From Eubacterium sp. (lineage in GTDB: Bacteria > Bacillota > Clostridia > Lachnospirales > Lachnospiraceae): a DNA stretch of 64,000 nucleotides. Under the pieces are notes generated by a model. The model worked only from the letters and a program-made list of their open reading frames with translations. It had not been told where the DNA came from and did no database searches. Positions 25,619-34,917 of this stretch are shown here, piece after piece. How positions within the stretch are numbered: the first letter of the stretch is position 1; every line of letters begins with the position of its first letter. The stretch spans positions 1-64,000 of the forward strand of contig JAGBNH010000107.1 in the NCBI GenBank assembly GCA_017634475.1, given 5' to 3'. Position numbers and translations under genes: made by a program.

Positions 25619-27532
25619 CGTCATGGCCGGACAGGGTCCCCTGGAGAGACCTGCCGCTCCGCAGCCGGAGCACTTCTCCCGACAGTTGGGGGTCACGATC
25701 TCCTGCTTAGCCCTCTCCCATTCCCGGATCAGGAAATCCTTGGACACGCCGCAATCGATATGATCCCAGGGAAGGATCTCCGTCACCTCCCGTGGACGGG
25801 TAAGGTAAAAGGCCGGATCTATACCCAGCTTCTCCATAGCCTCCGTATACCGGTCCATTTTAAAGAATTCCGTCCATGCGTCGAAGATCCCGCCCTGCTT
25901 ATATACCTCCAGGACCAGCCTGGACAGCCTCCGGTCTCCTCTGGCATAGATCCCCTCGGTAATGGAGATATCCTCATCATGGTAGGCAAACTTCAGTCTC
26001 TTGTTATTGCGCATCTGTTTAAAATGATCCTTGGCATGATGTGCATGGGCAAGATATGAAGCCCGGTCCAGCATGGGGGCCCATTGAAACGGGGTAAAGG
26101 GCTTGGGTACAAAATAGGATGCCGAAGCGGTGATCTGCAGACTGCCTACCCGCTTCTCCTTCGGTACCACTTCATAGTACACCTCGGAGATCTTCTCGCA
26201 GAGCTCCGGTATACCCTCCACATCCTCTTCGGTTTCCGTGGGAAGACCCATCATGAAGTAAAGCTTAACCTTATTCCATCCGCCGGCAAAGGCCTGAGTC
26301 ACACCACCCAGGATATCCTCCTCCGTTAGTCCCTTGTTGATCACATTTCTCAGACGCTGACTTCCGGCTTCCGGAGCAAAGGTAAGAGATACCTTATGAA
26401 CATCCTGCACTTTACGCATCACATCCAGAGAAAAAGCATCCACCCGAAGGGAGGGCAGGGAGATCTGAATATGCTGCTCCGGGAAATGTGCGATGAGATA
26501 ATCCAACAGCTCCGGCAGTTCCTCATAATCACTGGTGGAAAGAGAACTCAGGGAGATCTCGTCATACCCTGTATTCTGCAGCATGGTCTCGGCATACTGC
26601 TTGATCATTTCCACCGGCTTCTGCCTGGTGGGACGGTAGATCATTCCTGCCTGACAGAAACGGCAGCCCCGGATACAGCCCCGCATGACCTCCAGCACCA
26701 CCCGGTCCTGGGTTGCCCTGAGATACGGGATCACCGGTTTCATGGGATAGGGAGCGTTCTCAAAATCAGAGACCACTACCTTCTTCACCTTCTCCGGTGC
26801 ATGAACGGGAAGCTCTCCCAGCCCACACTCTTCTGCTGTAAATGCGGAAGGATCGAACTGTATGGGGCTGATGGCATAAATGGTGCCATCCTCATGATAG
26901 GTCACCTCATAGAGGGACGGTACATAGATCCCGGGGATCTGGGACGCCCGAAGCAGGAATTCCGTCCTCGTCATGGCGCTGCCCTTGTACACCTTATACA
27001 GCTGAAACAGGGGATCGTAGCTTTCCTCACCCTCTCCGATATAGAAGATATCAAAGAAATCCGCTATGGGTTCCGGATTGTAGGTACAGGGTCCTCCGCC
27101 GATGACGATGGGGTCCTCCCTGGTCCTGTCCTTACTGAAAAGCGGAATGCCCGAAAGGTCAATGACCTGCAGGATATTGGTATAGCACATTTCATACTGG
27201 ATGGTGATCCCGAGGAAATCAAACGCACGGACAGGCGTCTGGGATTCCAGAGAAAAAAGCGGGATATGCTTCTCCCGCAGGATCCGGTCCAGATCCGGCC
27301 AGGGACTGTATACCCGTTCACACCAGGTATCTTCCCTGCGATTGAACATATCGTAAAGGATCTGGATCCCCAGATAGGACATACCGATCTCGTAAACATC
27401 CGGGAAGCACATGGCATAACGGATATCCACATCCTTCAGATCCTTCTCCACCATATTGATCTCATGTCCGATGTATCTTACCGGCTTATCTACCGCCATC
27501 AGGATCTCATCGGATAAAGCTAACTCTGCCAA
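25616..27532 (-). CDS. TIGR03960 family B12-binding-like radical SAM protein
   Basis: A 638-residue radical SAM protein of the TIGR03960 family. A B12-binding-like N-terminal region is followed by the radical SAM core with the cluster cysteines in CIRGCRFCQAG (CxxxCxxC), and later the domain continues with IxxLPS-like segments. The C-terminus ends in a cysteine-rich tail (NCREKCSGCGAA). The start is a TTG at 27532 with GGAG 8 nt upstream. Its substrate is unknown; its partner is the DUF2344 protein downstream. The stop codon touches the tandem repeat block. Confidence 0.9.
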   Translation of the reverse strand: MAELALSDEILMAVDKPVRYIGHEINMVEKDLKDVDIRYAMCFPDVYEIGMSYLGIQILYDMFNRREDTWCERVYSPWPDLDRILREKHIPLFSLESQTPVRAFDFLGITIQYEMCYTNILQVIDLSGIPLFSKDRTREDPIVIGGGPCTYNPEPIADFFDIFYIGEGEESYDPLFQLYKVYKGSAMTRTEFLLRASQIPGIYVPSLYEVTYHEDGTIYAISPIQFDPSAFTAEECGLGELPVHAPEKVKKVVVSDFENAPYPMKPVIPYLRATQDRVVLEVMRGCIRGCRFCQAGMIYRPTRQKPVEMIKQYAETMLQNTGYDEISLSSLSTSDYEELPELLDYLIAHFPEQHIQISLPSLRVDAFSLDVMRKVQDVHKVSLTFAPEAGSQRLRNVINKGLTEEDILGGVTQAFAGGWNKVKLYFMMGLPTETEEDVEGIPELCEKISEVYYEVVPKEKRVGSLQITASASYFVPKPFTPFQWAPMLDRASYLAHAHHAKDHFKQMRNNKRLKFAYHDEDISITEGIYARGDRRLSRLVLEVYKQGGIFDAWTEFFKMDRYTEAMEKLGIDPAFYLTRPREVTEILPWDHIDCGVSKDFLIREWERAKQEIVTPNCREKCSGCGAAGLSRGPCPAMT

Positions 27533-27562
27533 TCGTATTCTCCATTTCCATTATTGTATCGT

Positions 27563-28492
27563 TTATCGAAGCCCTGTGCCGTCAAATCCCGGGATGTAGC
27601 AGGAATCCGCAGACGCTTCCTCCTGAACAAACCCCTGTGTCACACCGATCCCGGCGGCATAGTCCACCAGACTTTTATATTCTCTTCCGGTGACCTTACG
27701 GTCGATCTCCGGGTAGTCCCTGGACAGTATAGCATGTTCCGGCGTATACTGTCTAAGCAAACTGATCCAGATCTTCTCCCCATAGGTCTTGTGAAGATAG
27801 CTTACGATCTGCTTTGCCTGGATCAGCAGACCCGGCAGAAGAAGATGCCGGACCACCACGCCCTGCTTAAGGATCGGCATCTTTTGATCATCTGTTTCAA
27901 ATCGACATACCGGCTGCTGGCGGACCATTTCCGCTATGGCACTCTTTGCAGCGGCAGGATACCCCGCTGCCCTGCTGTACCTCCCTGCATCCTCGTCCCG
28001 GATATATTTGAAGTCAGGAAGATAAATATCGATCAGTCCCTCCAGCGCCCTTACCGTATCCACCATGAGATACCCGCCGGTATTCAGGAGAAACGGAAGG
28101 GAGAAGCCCTGCTTCTTTGCCCTCTCGATTGCCCGGGCAACGGCAGGCAGAAAATGATCCGCCGTGACCAGATTGATATTATTGGCCCCCTGCTCCGCGA
28201 GACGGTAAAAAAGCTCTACCAGCCGTTCTTCGGATATCTTCCAGTGATCCGGTTGATCATCCGATATCGTTTCCCGGGAGATGGTCCGGTTCTGACAGAA
28301 GACACACCGAAGACTGCAGCCCGCAAAGAAGATGGTCCCCGAACCTCTGATCCCGGAGATACAGGGTTCCTCCCAGTAATGCAGGGCTGCCCGGGATACG
28401 AGAAGCTGATCTGTCATGCCGCATACCCCTCTGTCGCGTCTTCGATCCGTTCCACAGTTTCTCGGACAGAGTCTGCAGGATCCATAATCCAT
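27563..28492 (-). CDS. PflX-like (COG1313) radical SAM Fe-S protein
   Basis: A 309-residue radical SAM protein resembling the PflX group, which are pyruvate formate-lyase-activating-like proteins of unknown target. A four-cysteine N-terminal motif (CRLCPRNC, then GVCG) precedes the cluster motif in GCSLRCVFCQN (CxxxCxxC). The ATG at 28492 has AAAGGA and overlaps the end of the phosphatase gene by 12 bp, implying coupling. An open frame three to seven codons upstream lacks a ribosome-binding site. It is followed by the TIGR03960 gene after 30 bp, so several radical SAM genes may be co-transcribed with the signalling genes. Confidence 0.85.
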   Translation of the reverse strand: MDYGSCRLCPRNCGTDRRRDRGVCGMTDQLLVSRAALHYWEEPCISGIRGSGTIFFAGCSLRCVFCQNRTISRETISDDQPDHWKISEERLVELFYRLAEQGANNINLVTADHFLPAVARAIERAKKQGFSLPFLLNTGGYLMVDTVRALEGLIDIYLPDFKYIRDEDAGRYSRAAGYPAAAKSAIAEMVRQQPVCRFETDDQKMPILKQGVVVRHLLLPGLLIQAKQIVSYLHKTYGEKIWISLLRQYTPEHAILSRDYPEIDRKVTGREYKSLVDYAAGIGVTQGFVQEEASADSCYIPGFDGTGLR

Positions 28493-28502
28493 TTCCAATC
28501 CT

Positions 28503-30539
28503 TTATTCCTCATTCGTCAGATTTTTTATCAGCCGCAGCACGTTCTTTCCATCCCTGTATTCATAGGAATACTGATCCGCCAGCTCAAAGGTAAGGAACC
28601 GGCCAACGCCGCCGATGGTGTTCAGTGGGTCGTATTCATCGATATCCTGGACCTCCCTGGTGGGATCAAAGGGTACGCCGTTATCCGTAAAGGTAAGAAC
28701 CAGCTGCTCTCCGGCATCAATGGACAGATCCACATACCCATTTCCCTCGGGATAGGCGTAGGAACATATATTCACAAAGCATTCCTCCGCCATCATCCGT
28801 ATCTCCATCATCCTTCGATCCGTCATTCCCGGCACCTCACGAAGGGCGGAATTGATCAGAGTTAACTGCTTTTCCTCTGCCGGAAGATGCAGCTTACGGT
28901 GGAAATGTTCCCTCTCTGCCGCCTTTGGCTTAACGGAGGAACGGAAGGTAAGCATGGTGATATCATCGCTCTGCTCTGCCTCTCCCGCAAACGCACTCAG
29001 ACTCTCCCGGATGCTGTTGATCACATCCTGACCGGCCATTCCCAGATGTCCGGAAAGAACCTCCTCCAGCTTCTCCGTGGTATAGAACTGCCCTTCCTGG
29101 TTTCTCGCTTCATTTACGCCATCCGTAAAGAGGAAGAGACAGTCTCCCTCCTGCATGGTGATGGTTGCTTCCTCATACTCCTGATCCGGGAAAATGCCCG
29201 CCGCCATGCCGCCCGCATCCTTCAGGGGGATCAGCCGGTCTGACAGCAGATAGGGAGGATTATGCCCTCCGTTGGAATAGGTGAGTATCCCTGTTTTCGG
29301 ATCGAATATGGCGGCAAAGGTGGTGATGAACAGCCTCTCCGGATTCTGTTCCGCCAGTGTATTATTGAATTCCTCCAGGATCCTCGCCGGGGAGAATCCA
29401 AACTTTGCGTATAAATGGAGAAGGGTTATGGCTCTGGACATAAAGAGCGCCGCGGTAACCCCTTTTCCGGACACATCCGCCACCGACAGGAACACCCTGC
29501 CATCCTCCAGGATCAGATAGTCATACAGGTCACCGCCCACATCCTTTGCAGGGAACATGTAGGCATCGATCTGTCCTGCTTCCGTCTGGAAATGCGGCTT
29601 AGGAAGAAGACCGAACTGGATGGTTCCTGCGATATCCATTTCCACATCATGGGTATGCTTCTGTTTGTTCAGATCCTTTATATTCTCCAGATAGGCATCG
29701 ATGTTTTTCGCCATAGTATTGAAGGAGCTGGACATTTCCGCAAATTCATCATCTCCCTTAACAGGAAGGGGATGGAATTCCTTACTCTGATCCTCCACGA
29801 AGCTGGTCATTCTCCTGCTGATCCGCCTGACCGGTCTGGAGATCATGCGGTAGGTGATAAAGGACACGATAAAAACAAGTGCGATGTTCAGGAACACGGT
29901 CAGCAGCACCAGACCGCTGAAATTCCGCCGGAAGGACCGCATAAGATCCGTGAAGGACTGCTCCAGTCCGATCACCAGCGGTTCCTTACGTGCAACGAGC
30001 TGATCGGCTTCGTGATCATACACCTTGTCCAGGAGGATATAAATACAGAGGGTTTCTCCGAACCGGTTATTCTCCTTGTAAACACCGAATTTAGCTTCAC
30101 CATGGAACACGGACACCATGGCATCATCCAATGCATCCTCCACTACGACTCCCGGCGTACGTTCCGTTTTTGCTTCGGGGACTGCATCATTTCCAAATCC
30201 GATGGCCCTGTACTGGATCGACTTTTCCTGCTCGTTCACATCGAGTACGTATCCATAGGTGAGGCCAAAGGCCCGGCATAAATAATCCAGAAATCCACTG
30301 TAGCCTGTTACATCATCGGTTTCAGGAATGAAGCTATAGGCAGTGCCGGTTTCCGCCGCAAACTCGGCAGCGTGCTCCAGATTCTCCACCGCATTTTTCT
30401 CCGTGGAATCATAGGTGATCTTATACTCCACACCAAGGATCAGCCCGTCAGCCAGTAACACGAACGGAAGAAAGATCAGGGCGATCTTTCGGAAGATAGA
30501 TTTCCTCCAGTAGGATACTTTGGTCCTTTTCTTCTCCAT
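28503..30539 (-). CDS. membrane PP2C-type phosphatase (RsbU/SpoIIE-like) fused to an RsbW-like ATPase domain
   Basis: A 678-residue signalling protein. Order: transmembrane segment (about 17-37), extracytoplasmic sensor (about 38-215), second transmembrane segment (about 218-240), HAMP, PP2C/SpoIIE phosphatase and C-terminal GHKL ATPase. Phosphatase metal motifs are AKDVGGDLYDY, VADVSGKGVTAALF, FLFTDGVNEA and QSDDITML. The ATPase carries an N box in EECFVNICSYAY and a G1-type FTDNGVPFDP, as in anti-sigma kinases. Such proteins control anti-sigma/anti-anti-sigma switches. It follows the sensor kinase by 10 bp; the ATG has GAGG. A combined phosphatase and kinase in one chain is the notable part. 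Confidence 0.92.
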   Translation of the reverse strand: MEKKRTKVSYWRKSIFRKIALIFLPFVLLADGLILGVEYKITYDSTEKNAVENLEHAAEFAAETGTAYSFIPETDDVTGYSGFLDYLCRAFGLTYGYVLDVNEQEKSIQYRAIGFGNDAVPEAKTERTPGVVVEDALDDAMVSVFHGEAKFGVYKENNRFGETLCIYILLDKVYDHEADQLVARKEPLVIGLEQSFTDLMRSFRRNFSGLVLLTVFLNIALVFIVSFITYRMISRPVRRISRRMTSFVEDQSKEFHPLPVKGDDEFAEMSSSFNTMAKNIDAYLENIKDLNKQKHTHDVEMDIAGTIQFGLLPKPHFQTEAGQIDAYMFPAKDVGGDLYDYLILEDGRVFLSVADVSGKGVTAALFMSRAITLLHLYAKFGFSPARILEEFNNTLAEQNPERLFITTFAAIFDPKTGILTYSNGGHNPPYLLSDRLIPLKDAGGMAAGIFPDQEYEEATITMQEGDCLFLFTDGVNEARNQEGQFYTTEKLEEVLSGHLGMAGQDVINSIRESLSAFAGEAEQSDDITMLTFRSSVKPKAAEREHFHRKLHLPAEEKQLTLINSALREVPGMTDRRMMEIRMMAEECFVNICSYAYPEGNGYVDLSIDAGEQLVLTFTDNGVPFDPTREVQDIDEYDPLNTIGGVGRFLTFELADQYSYEYRDGKNVLRLIKNLTNEE

Positions 30540-30549
30540 AATACCTCTT

Positions 30550-31716
30550 TCACGCCTTAGGCACACTGACAAATACCCGGAATCCGTTATCTTCGGTGAT
30601 CTGCAAAGTTCCTCCCAATCGGTGTACACGGTTTTCGATGTTGGTAAGGCCTATCCCCGGTACACCGGACTCTCTTCCCGCCACAGGTTCATCCCTAAGC
30701 TTCCCGTCAGAGGACAGATAGTCCATGATGACCATCTGGTAGAAGCCCGGATGCTCCAGAAGCTGCAGCTGTACGGAATCATTTAAGCTGTGCCTCAGGA
30801 TATTCGATACCGCTTCCCTGAGGATCCCCACCAGACCGTATTTGATCTCCCTGGGAACATCCTCTGTCATATCGATCTCCGTACTCACGCTGAAAACTTC
30901 CGTAAGGGGTTCCACGATCTGTTTTACCGTGCTTTCCAGATCCACGGAAGAATCATGGAGATCATGGACTGAGCTTCTCACACTGTTCATGGCACTGTCC
31001 AAAGTCTCCCGCACGCCGGAAAGTTCTGTATGGACAGGCTCTTCACTGTGGACCGCCAGCAGCGCCCCAACCTGAAGAAGGGCCCTGGAGAGGGTATGTC
31101 CCACATTATCATGGATCTCCCGTGCGATCCTGTTTCTTTCGGAAAGCTGCGCAGTGAGAAGCTCTCCGTCCCTTGCTTCAAGGAGCATTTCATTCTGCCG
31201 GAGGATCTTCTGCTGCTGCTCCGCATAATCGTCCCGCAGAACCTTGAGCAGGAGCTCATCCCGCTTCTGCCGAATGTTCCTCCATGCAAGCCAGAGGGCG
31301 ATCCCCGTTCCGGCTGCGGTGATCAGTACCGTAGTTCCTGTAGGTGTACTGTTTCCGGAATAGGAAATATATGCACTGACCAGGGAAACCGCCGGAAGAG
31401 ACAGACCGATCCAATGTCTGCATAGGATCAGATCATACACGAGAACCGGAAGAATGGGAATGAACCAGGGAGAAAATACGGTAAACAGCGCTACGAGATC
31501 CAGCAGGACTATAGCGATCCTGAGTTTCAGCTTCTGTTCCTGCACCGGCGTCTGGGTCCCCTGAAGCATCCTGTCAGGGGGGGCCAGCCAGAGCATGGCC
31601 GCGGAAAGGGCAACCGAGGTATAAATGGCAAAAAGAAGCGCCGCTCCCTCCAGATTGAGACAGAGCAGATACAGAGTAAAAAGATATAGGATCAGTTTAT
31701 CAATGGCGCGTTCCAT
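30550..31716 (-). CDS. sensor histidine kinase, NarL/DesK type
   Basis: A 388-residue membrane kinase. About five hydrophobic segments occupy residues 8-150 (no large extracytoplasmic domain, so an intramembrane signal is likely). A HisKA_3 domain follows with the phospho-accepting His202 in AREIHDNVGHTLS, then a GHKL ATPase (N box near REAVSNILRHS, G box in GIGLTN). It faces the LuxR-type regulator upstream (15 bp gap) and is followed by the phosphatase gene, forming one transcription unit. Confidence 0.92.
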   Translation of the reverse strand: MERAIDKLILYLFTLYLLCLNLEGAALLFAIYTSVALSAAMLWLAPPDRMLQGTQTPVQEQKLKLRIAIVLLDLVALFTVFSPWFIPILPVLVYDLILCRHWIGLSLPAVSLVSAYISYSGNSTPTGTTVLITAAGTGIALWLAWRNIRQKRDELLLKVLRDDYAEQQQKILRQNEMLLEARDGELLTAQLSERNRIAREIHDNVGHTLSRALLQVGALLAVHSEEPVHTELSGVRETLDSAMNSVRSSVHDLHDSSVDLESTVKQIVEPLTEVFSVSTEIDMTEDVPREIKYGLVGILREAVSNILRHSLNDSVQLQLLEHPGFYQMVIMDYLSSDGKLRDEPVAGRESGVPGIGLTNIENRVHRLGGTLQITEDNGFRVFVSVPKA

Positions 31717-31731
31717 GCAGGATCACCCTTC

Positions 31732-32355
31732 TTATCTGTGTTTATAATAAAAGATCGCCAGATTCGTACGGTCACGCAGATCCAGCTTGCTGAGGATATT
31801 GCTGAGATAGTTTCTTACCGTTCCTTCGGACAGGAACAGCTTCTCCGCGATCTCCCGGTTTGAGAGCCCTTCGGCCACACATTTTACGATCTCCGATTCC
31901 TGTTCGGTAAGACCAAAATCCGCACTGAGGAATTCCTCCTTCTTCGGTGACAGCATGTCCGGAAGGCGCTCCACCACCTGATCCCCGAAGACTGTCTGGC
32001 CGCCGTAAACGGCCCGGAGGGCAGGAAGGATCCCGTCAAAATCCTGTTTGATGATATAGCCCTTTGCACCGATGGCCAGGGCTGTACGTATATACTCATC
32101 ATCGTTAAATGTGGTAAGGAACAGGATCCGGGCACCGGGATCCTCCTCCAGGATCACCTGTCCTGCGGCAAGTCCGGTCATTCCCTCCATCCGTATATCC
32201 ATCAGCAGGACGTCCGGATGGTGCTTACGGTAAAGGGCTATTGCTTCTTCCCCGTTTCTGCCGGTAGCCAGGACCTCTGTATCTTTGCCTGCTTCGATTA
32301 TAGTTTTCAGTGATACAGCCACAAGGCTGTCATCATCTACGATCACGATCTTCAT
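31732..32355 (-). CDS. LuxR/NarL-family response regulator
   Basis: A 207-residue two-domain regulator. The receiver domain has the acidic pair in IVDDDS, phospho-accepting Asp53 in LLMDIRMEG and the conserved Lys of IIKQDF. A LuxR-type helix-turn-helix (SEIVKCVAEGLSNREIAEKL with TVRNYLSNILSK) is at the C-terminus. It is the first gene of the regulator-kinase-phosphatase unit; the ATG has AAGGAG. Targets are unknown; the ABC exporter upstream of it is a plausible neighbour target. Confidence 0.94.
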   Translation of the reverse strand: MKIVIVDDDSLVAVSLKTIIEAGKDTEVLATGRNGEEAIALYRKHHPDVLLMDIRMEGMTGLAAGQVILEEDPGARILFLTTFNDDEYIRTALAIGAKGYIIKQDFDGILPALRAVYGGQTVFGDQVVERLPDMLSPKKEEFLSADFGLTEQESEIVKCVAEGLSNREIAEKLFLSEGTVRNYLSNILSKLDLRDRTNLAIFYYKHR

Positions 32356-32415
32356 ATCTGGTCTCCTTCGGTGAACACTTCTCTCATCATATCACATTTG
32401 GGGTTGGTATAGAAT

Positions 32416-32464
32416 ACAAAACTGAAGAATCCCACTCCCTGTTCCGGTGGCGGGATCCTTCAGT
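32416..32464 (-). terminator. terminator of the second ABC exporter operon
   Basis: On the minus strand ACTGAAGGATCCC pairs with GGGATTCTTCAGT (13 bp, one G-U) and is followed by TTTTG. It lies 25 bp beyond the stop codon of the permease gene at 32489. The arm resembles the dispersed repeat (GGATCCTTC), so the terminator may have derived from it. Confidence 0.75.
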
Positions 32465-32488
32465 CATGACGTTTTATGCGGTTGCTTT

Positions 32489-33700
32489 TCAGGAAAGCTG
32501 TTTTTTTTCTGCAGAGAGTCTGGCCGCTGCCAGCCCGATAAAGAGGCAGGCCAGGCCGAATACCAGCTGAAGGACAAAGCAATCCCACAGATCACTCATC
32601 CCCTTACCGTTGTAGATCCGCTCCACAGCTACGGAATACCAGTAATTCGGCAGGAGTTGTCCGATCTTCTTTACGGTATCGCCCATGACCTCCAGGGGAA
32701 CGAAGGTTCCTCCAAGGAAACAGAAGGACAGGCCGATGATGTTGGAGAAGACTCCCGCAGGGGCCTTGGCAAAGACCGGTACATTTGCGAACATGGAGAT
32801 CATCATGGCAACCACCGAGGTGAATACCAGAGCATTCAGAACGGAGAACCACCATACACTGGAAAATACGCCGATGGTATTCTCTGCCGATCCCGTTTCG
32901 GAATTCATTCCGGGGATCGATGTCGAACCCACATCCGTGGTGCCCATTACCGATCCGAAGGCGATGAGGACCACAAGCACTGCCACTGCAAAGGTTGCTG
33001 CTCCCAGCATGACCCAGAGGGTCCGCTTTCCAGGAGTCATGGAGGAAACCTGCATGCGGTTCTTCTTCTCTCCCTCATTAAACTTGGCTACCACCGGGAA
33101 GATCCCCGAGATCAGGATCGCCAGGATACCAAAGGGCATATAGTTAAATGCACCCTTCATTCCGCCGTTCCCCGGTTTTTCGCTCTTCTGTATGGTGACG
33201 TATTTGGTGATGTCCAGTGATTCCTCGGATCTTTTTGCCGCATCGGCCACGCTTAAGCCCGTGGATACATAGCCCCGAAGGGAATTCAGGAAATTATTCA
33301 TCTGCATGGATACGGAAACACCCACCGGCATGGCATCATCATAGGTGTTCTCCACCTTGTTCTCTCCCGTGGAAAGGAAGGTCTCACCGAAGCCCTGCGG
33401 TATCCGGATGTAACAGACGATCTGCTCATAGTACATATTGTCGCGGATCACCTCCTCGGACATTTTCTCCGCGGAGATCTTATGGATCTTTCCCAGATAG
33501 TCCACCAGCGCCTTTGAGGTTTCCGACTGATCCAGATCCTCTACGTAGATGTTGTAGCTGTCCAGGATCGCTTTCTCATCCTGCTTCTTTCTGTACAGCC
33601 CCGAGAGCAGTACGATGATCACCACGGTGATACCCGTATATACCAGGATCGATGTCAGATTTTTCTTCACGATCTTAAAAAATGTTTTATAAAGACTCAT
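32489..33700 (-). CDS. ABC transporter permease (ABC-2 type)
   Basis: A 403-residue permease with one N-terminal membrane segment, a long extracytoplasmic region (about residues 40-190) and about five C-terminal segments. This is the layout of the YhgE/ABC-2 group. It overlaps the preceding permease by 14 bp and shares its exporter architecture, so the two probably form a heterodimer. The substrate is not evident. Confidence 0.85.
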   Translation of the reverse strand: MSLYKTFFKIVKKNLTSILVYTGITVVIIVLLSGLYRKKQDEKAILDSYNIYVEDLDQSETSKALVDYLGKIHKISAEKMSEEVIRDNMYYEQIVCYIRIPQGFGETFLSTGENKVENTYDDAMPVGVSVSMQMNNFLNSLRGYVSTGLSVADAAKRSEESLDITKYVTIQKSEKPGNGGMKGAFNYMPFGILAILISGIFPVVAKFNEGEKKNRMQVSSMTPGKRTLWVMLGAATFAVAVLVVLIAFGSVMGTTDVGSTSIPGMNSETGSAENTIGVFSSVWWFSVLNALVFTSVVAMMISMFANVPVFAKAPAGVFSNIIGLSFCFLGGTFVPLEVMGDTVKKIGQLLPNYWYSVAVERIYNGKGMSDLWDCFVLQLVFGLACLFIGLAAARLSAEKKQLS

Positions 33701-34907
33701 ACTGATCTCTCCTTCCTAAGATCGCACCAATGATGATCAGCCCTGCCGTAAGTGCGATCATGGTAAGAATGGAACGATAAAACCGGTCCCCTGTCCCGAA
33801 CATATTCAGGGAATAAAAGGCATCCGTAATGACCGACATGGGATTGATCCGATTGATGATGGGGGCTCTTGTTTCAACCATTGCTTTAAGCTGCACCATA
33901 TAGAGGCCGGAAAGAGCTCCACCCCCCAGAGTGATGATGGTAAGGATGGTATTTTTCGCATTGTAGCTTAAATGTCCGAAATGGGACACCATATATCCCA
34001 GTGCAACACCCAGCACATTTCCCAGTACTGAAGTGAGCAGGATCATGCCCAGGGAACCGCCGAAACTAAGACCCAGGATACCCACCAGATAGAACAGGGC
34101 AACTCCCGTACAAACCAGGGCCAGTGAGGTTACTGCCAGGAAGATCGCCATATCATATTTCCATTTGCCAACTCCCGATGCCCCGATCCGAAGTCCGGTA
34201 TTGGTGGCATTGGGCTGCACACTGATAAACATATCCATGGCACTGATGGAGCTGAGCATACACATCATGGCGATGAGATTGTAGAAATATGCAACGTAGG
34301 GATCCTTGTTCTCTCCCGCCATGCTCTTATTCACCACATATTCCATATCCTCGGCCACCACCTTCATGGCCTCCATGTAAGCGGCCTCACCGCGTTCTAA
34401 GCTATCCTGAAGGAACTCCGTCTTCTGACGGTAGGCGCTGACGATATTGGATAGGATGCTCTGGTACATATCGTTCTTTGCGATGGTCAGGGTCACATCG
34501 GCGCCGTTTCCCATGTGGATCACGCCGATCATATGCTTCGTGGCAGCCTCTCCGGCATCACTCTTCTCCTTTGCCCCCGTGGATGCACCGAAGATGGCCT
34601 TCGCCAGTCCGTTGTCATCTCCCTCCTTCAGTGCCTCCAGGGCTGTGGCTTCATCGGCAAAGGTGATGTCCATCATCTTTTTCCCGTCTTCATAGGTCAG
34701 CTCCTGCAGGACCCTGGTAAAGGGATGATCCTCTGCCTGTTCCCCTACGATGGCGATCCGCATGGCGGACTTACTCTGATCCCCGTAGATATTGCTGAAG
34801 GCAAAATAGAACAGCGTACCCAGCACCAGCGGGAAGGCCAGATTCCAGAAAAGCACGCTTTTGGTACGAAGGAGCTTCTTGATATAAATCACATATATAC
34901 GTAACAT
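33687..34907 (-). CDS. ABC transporter permease (ABC-2 type)
   Basis: A 406-residue permease of the same layout as its downstream partner: an N-terminal segment, a long extracytoplasmic domain (about 40-220) and a C-terminal bundle of about five segments. It lies 10 bp after the ATPase gene and overlaps the second permease gene. The pair plus ATPase resemble drug or peptide exporters. Confidence 0.85.
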   Translation of the reverse strand: MLRIYVIYIKKLLRTKSVLFWNLAFPLVLGTLFYFAFSNIYGDQSKSAMRIAIVGEQAEDHPFTRVLQELTYEDGKKMMDITFADEATALEALKEGDDNGLAKAIFGASTGAKEKSDAGEAATKHMIGVIHMGNGADVTLTIAKNDMYQSILSNIVSAYRQKTEFLQDSLERGEAAYMEAMKVVAEDMEYVVNKSMAGENKDPYVAYFYNLIAMMCMLSSISAMDMFISVQPNATNTGLRIGASGVGKWKYDMAIFLAVTSLALVCTGVALFYLVGILGLSFGGSLGMILLTSVLGNVLGVALGYMVSHFGHLSYNAKNTILTIITLGGGALSGLYMVQLKAMVETRAPIINRINPMSVITDAFYSLNMFGTGDRFYRSILTMIALTAGLIIIGAILGRRDQYESL

Positions 34908-34917
34908 GGTAGTCCTC

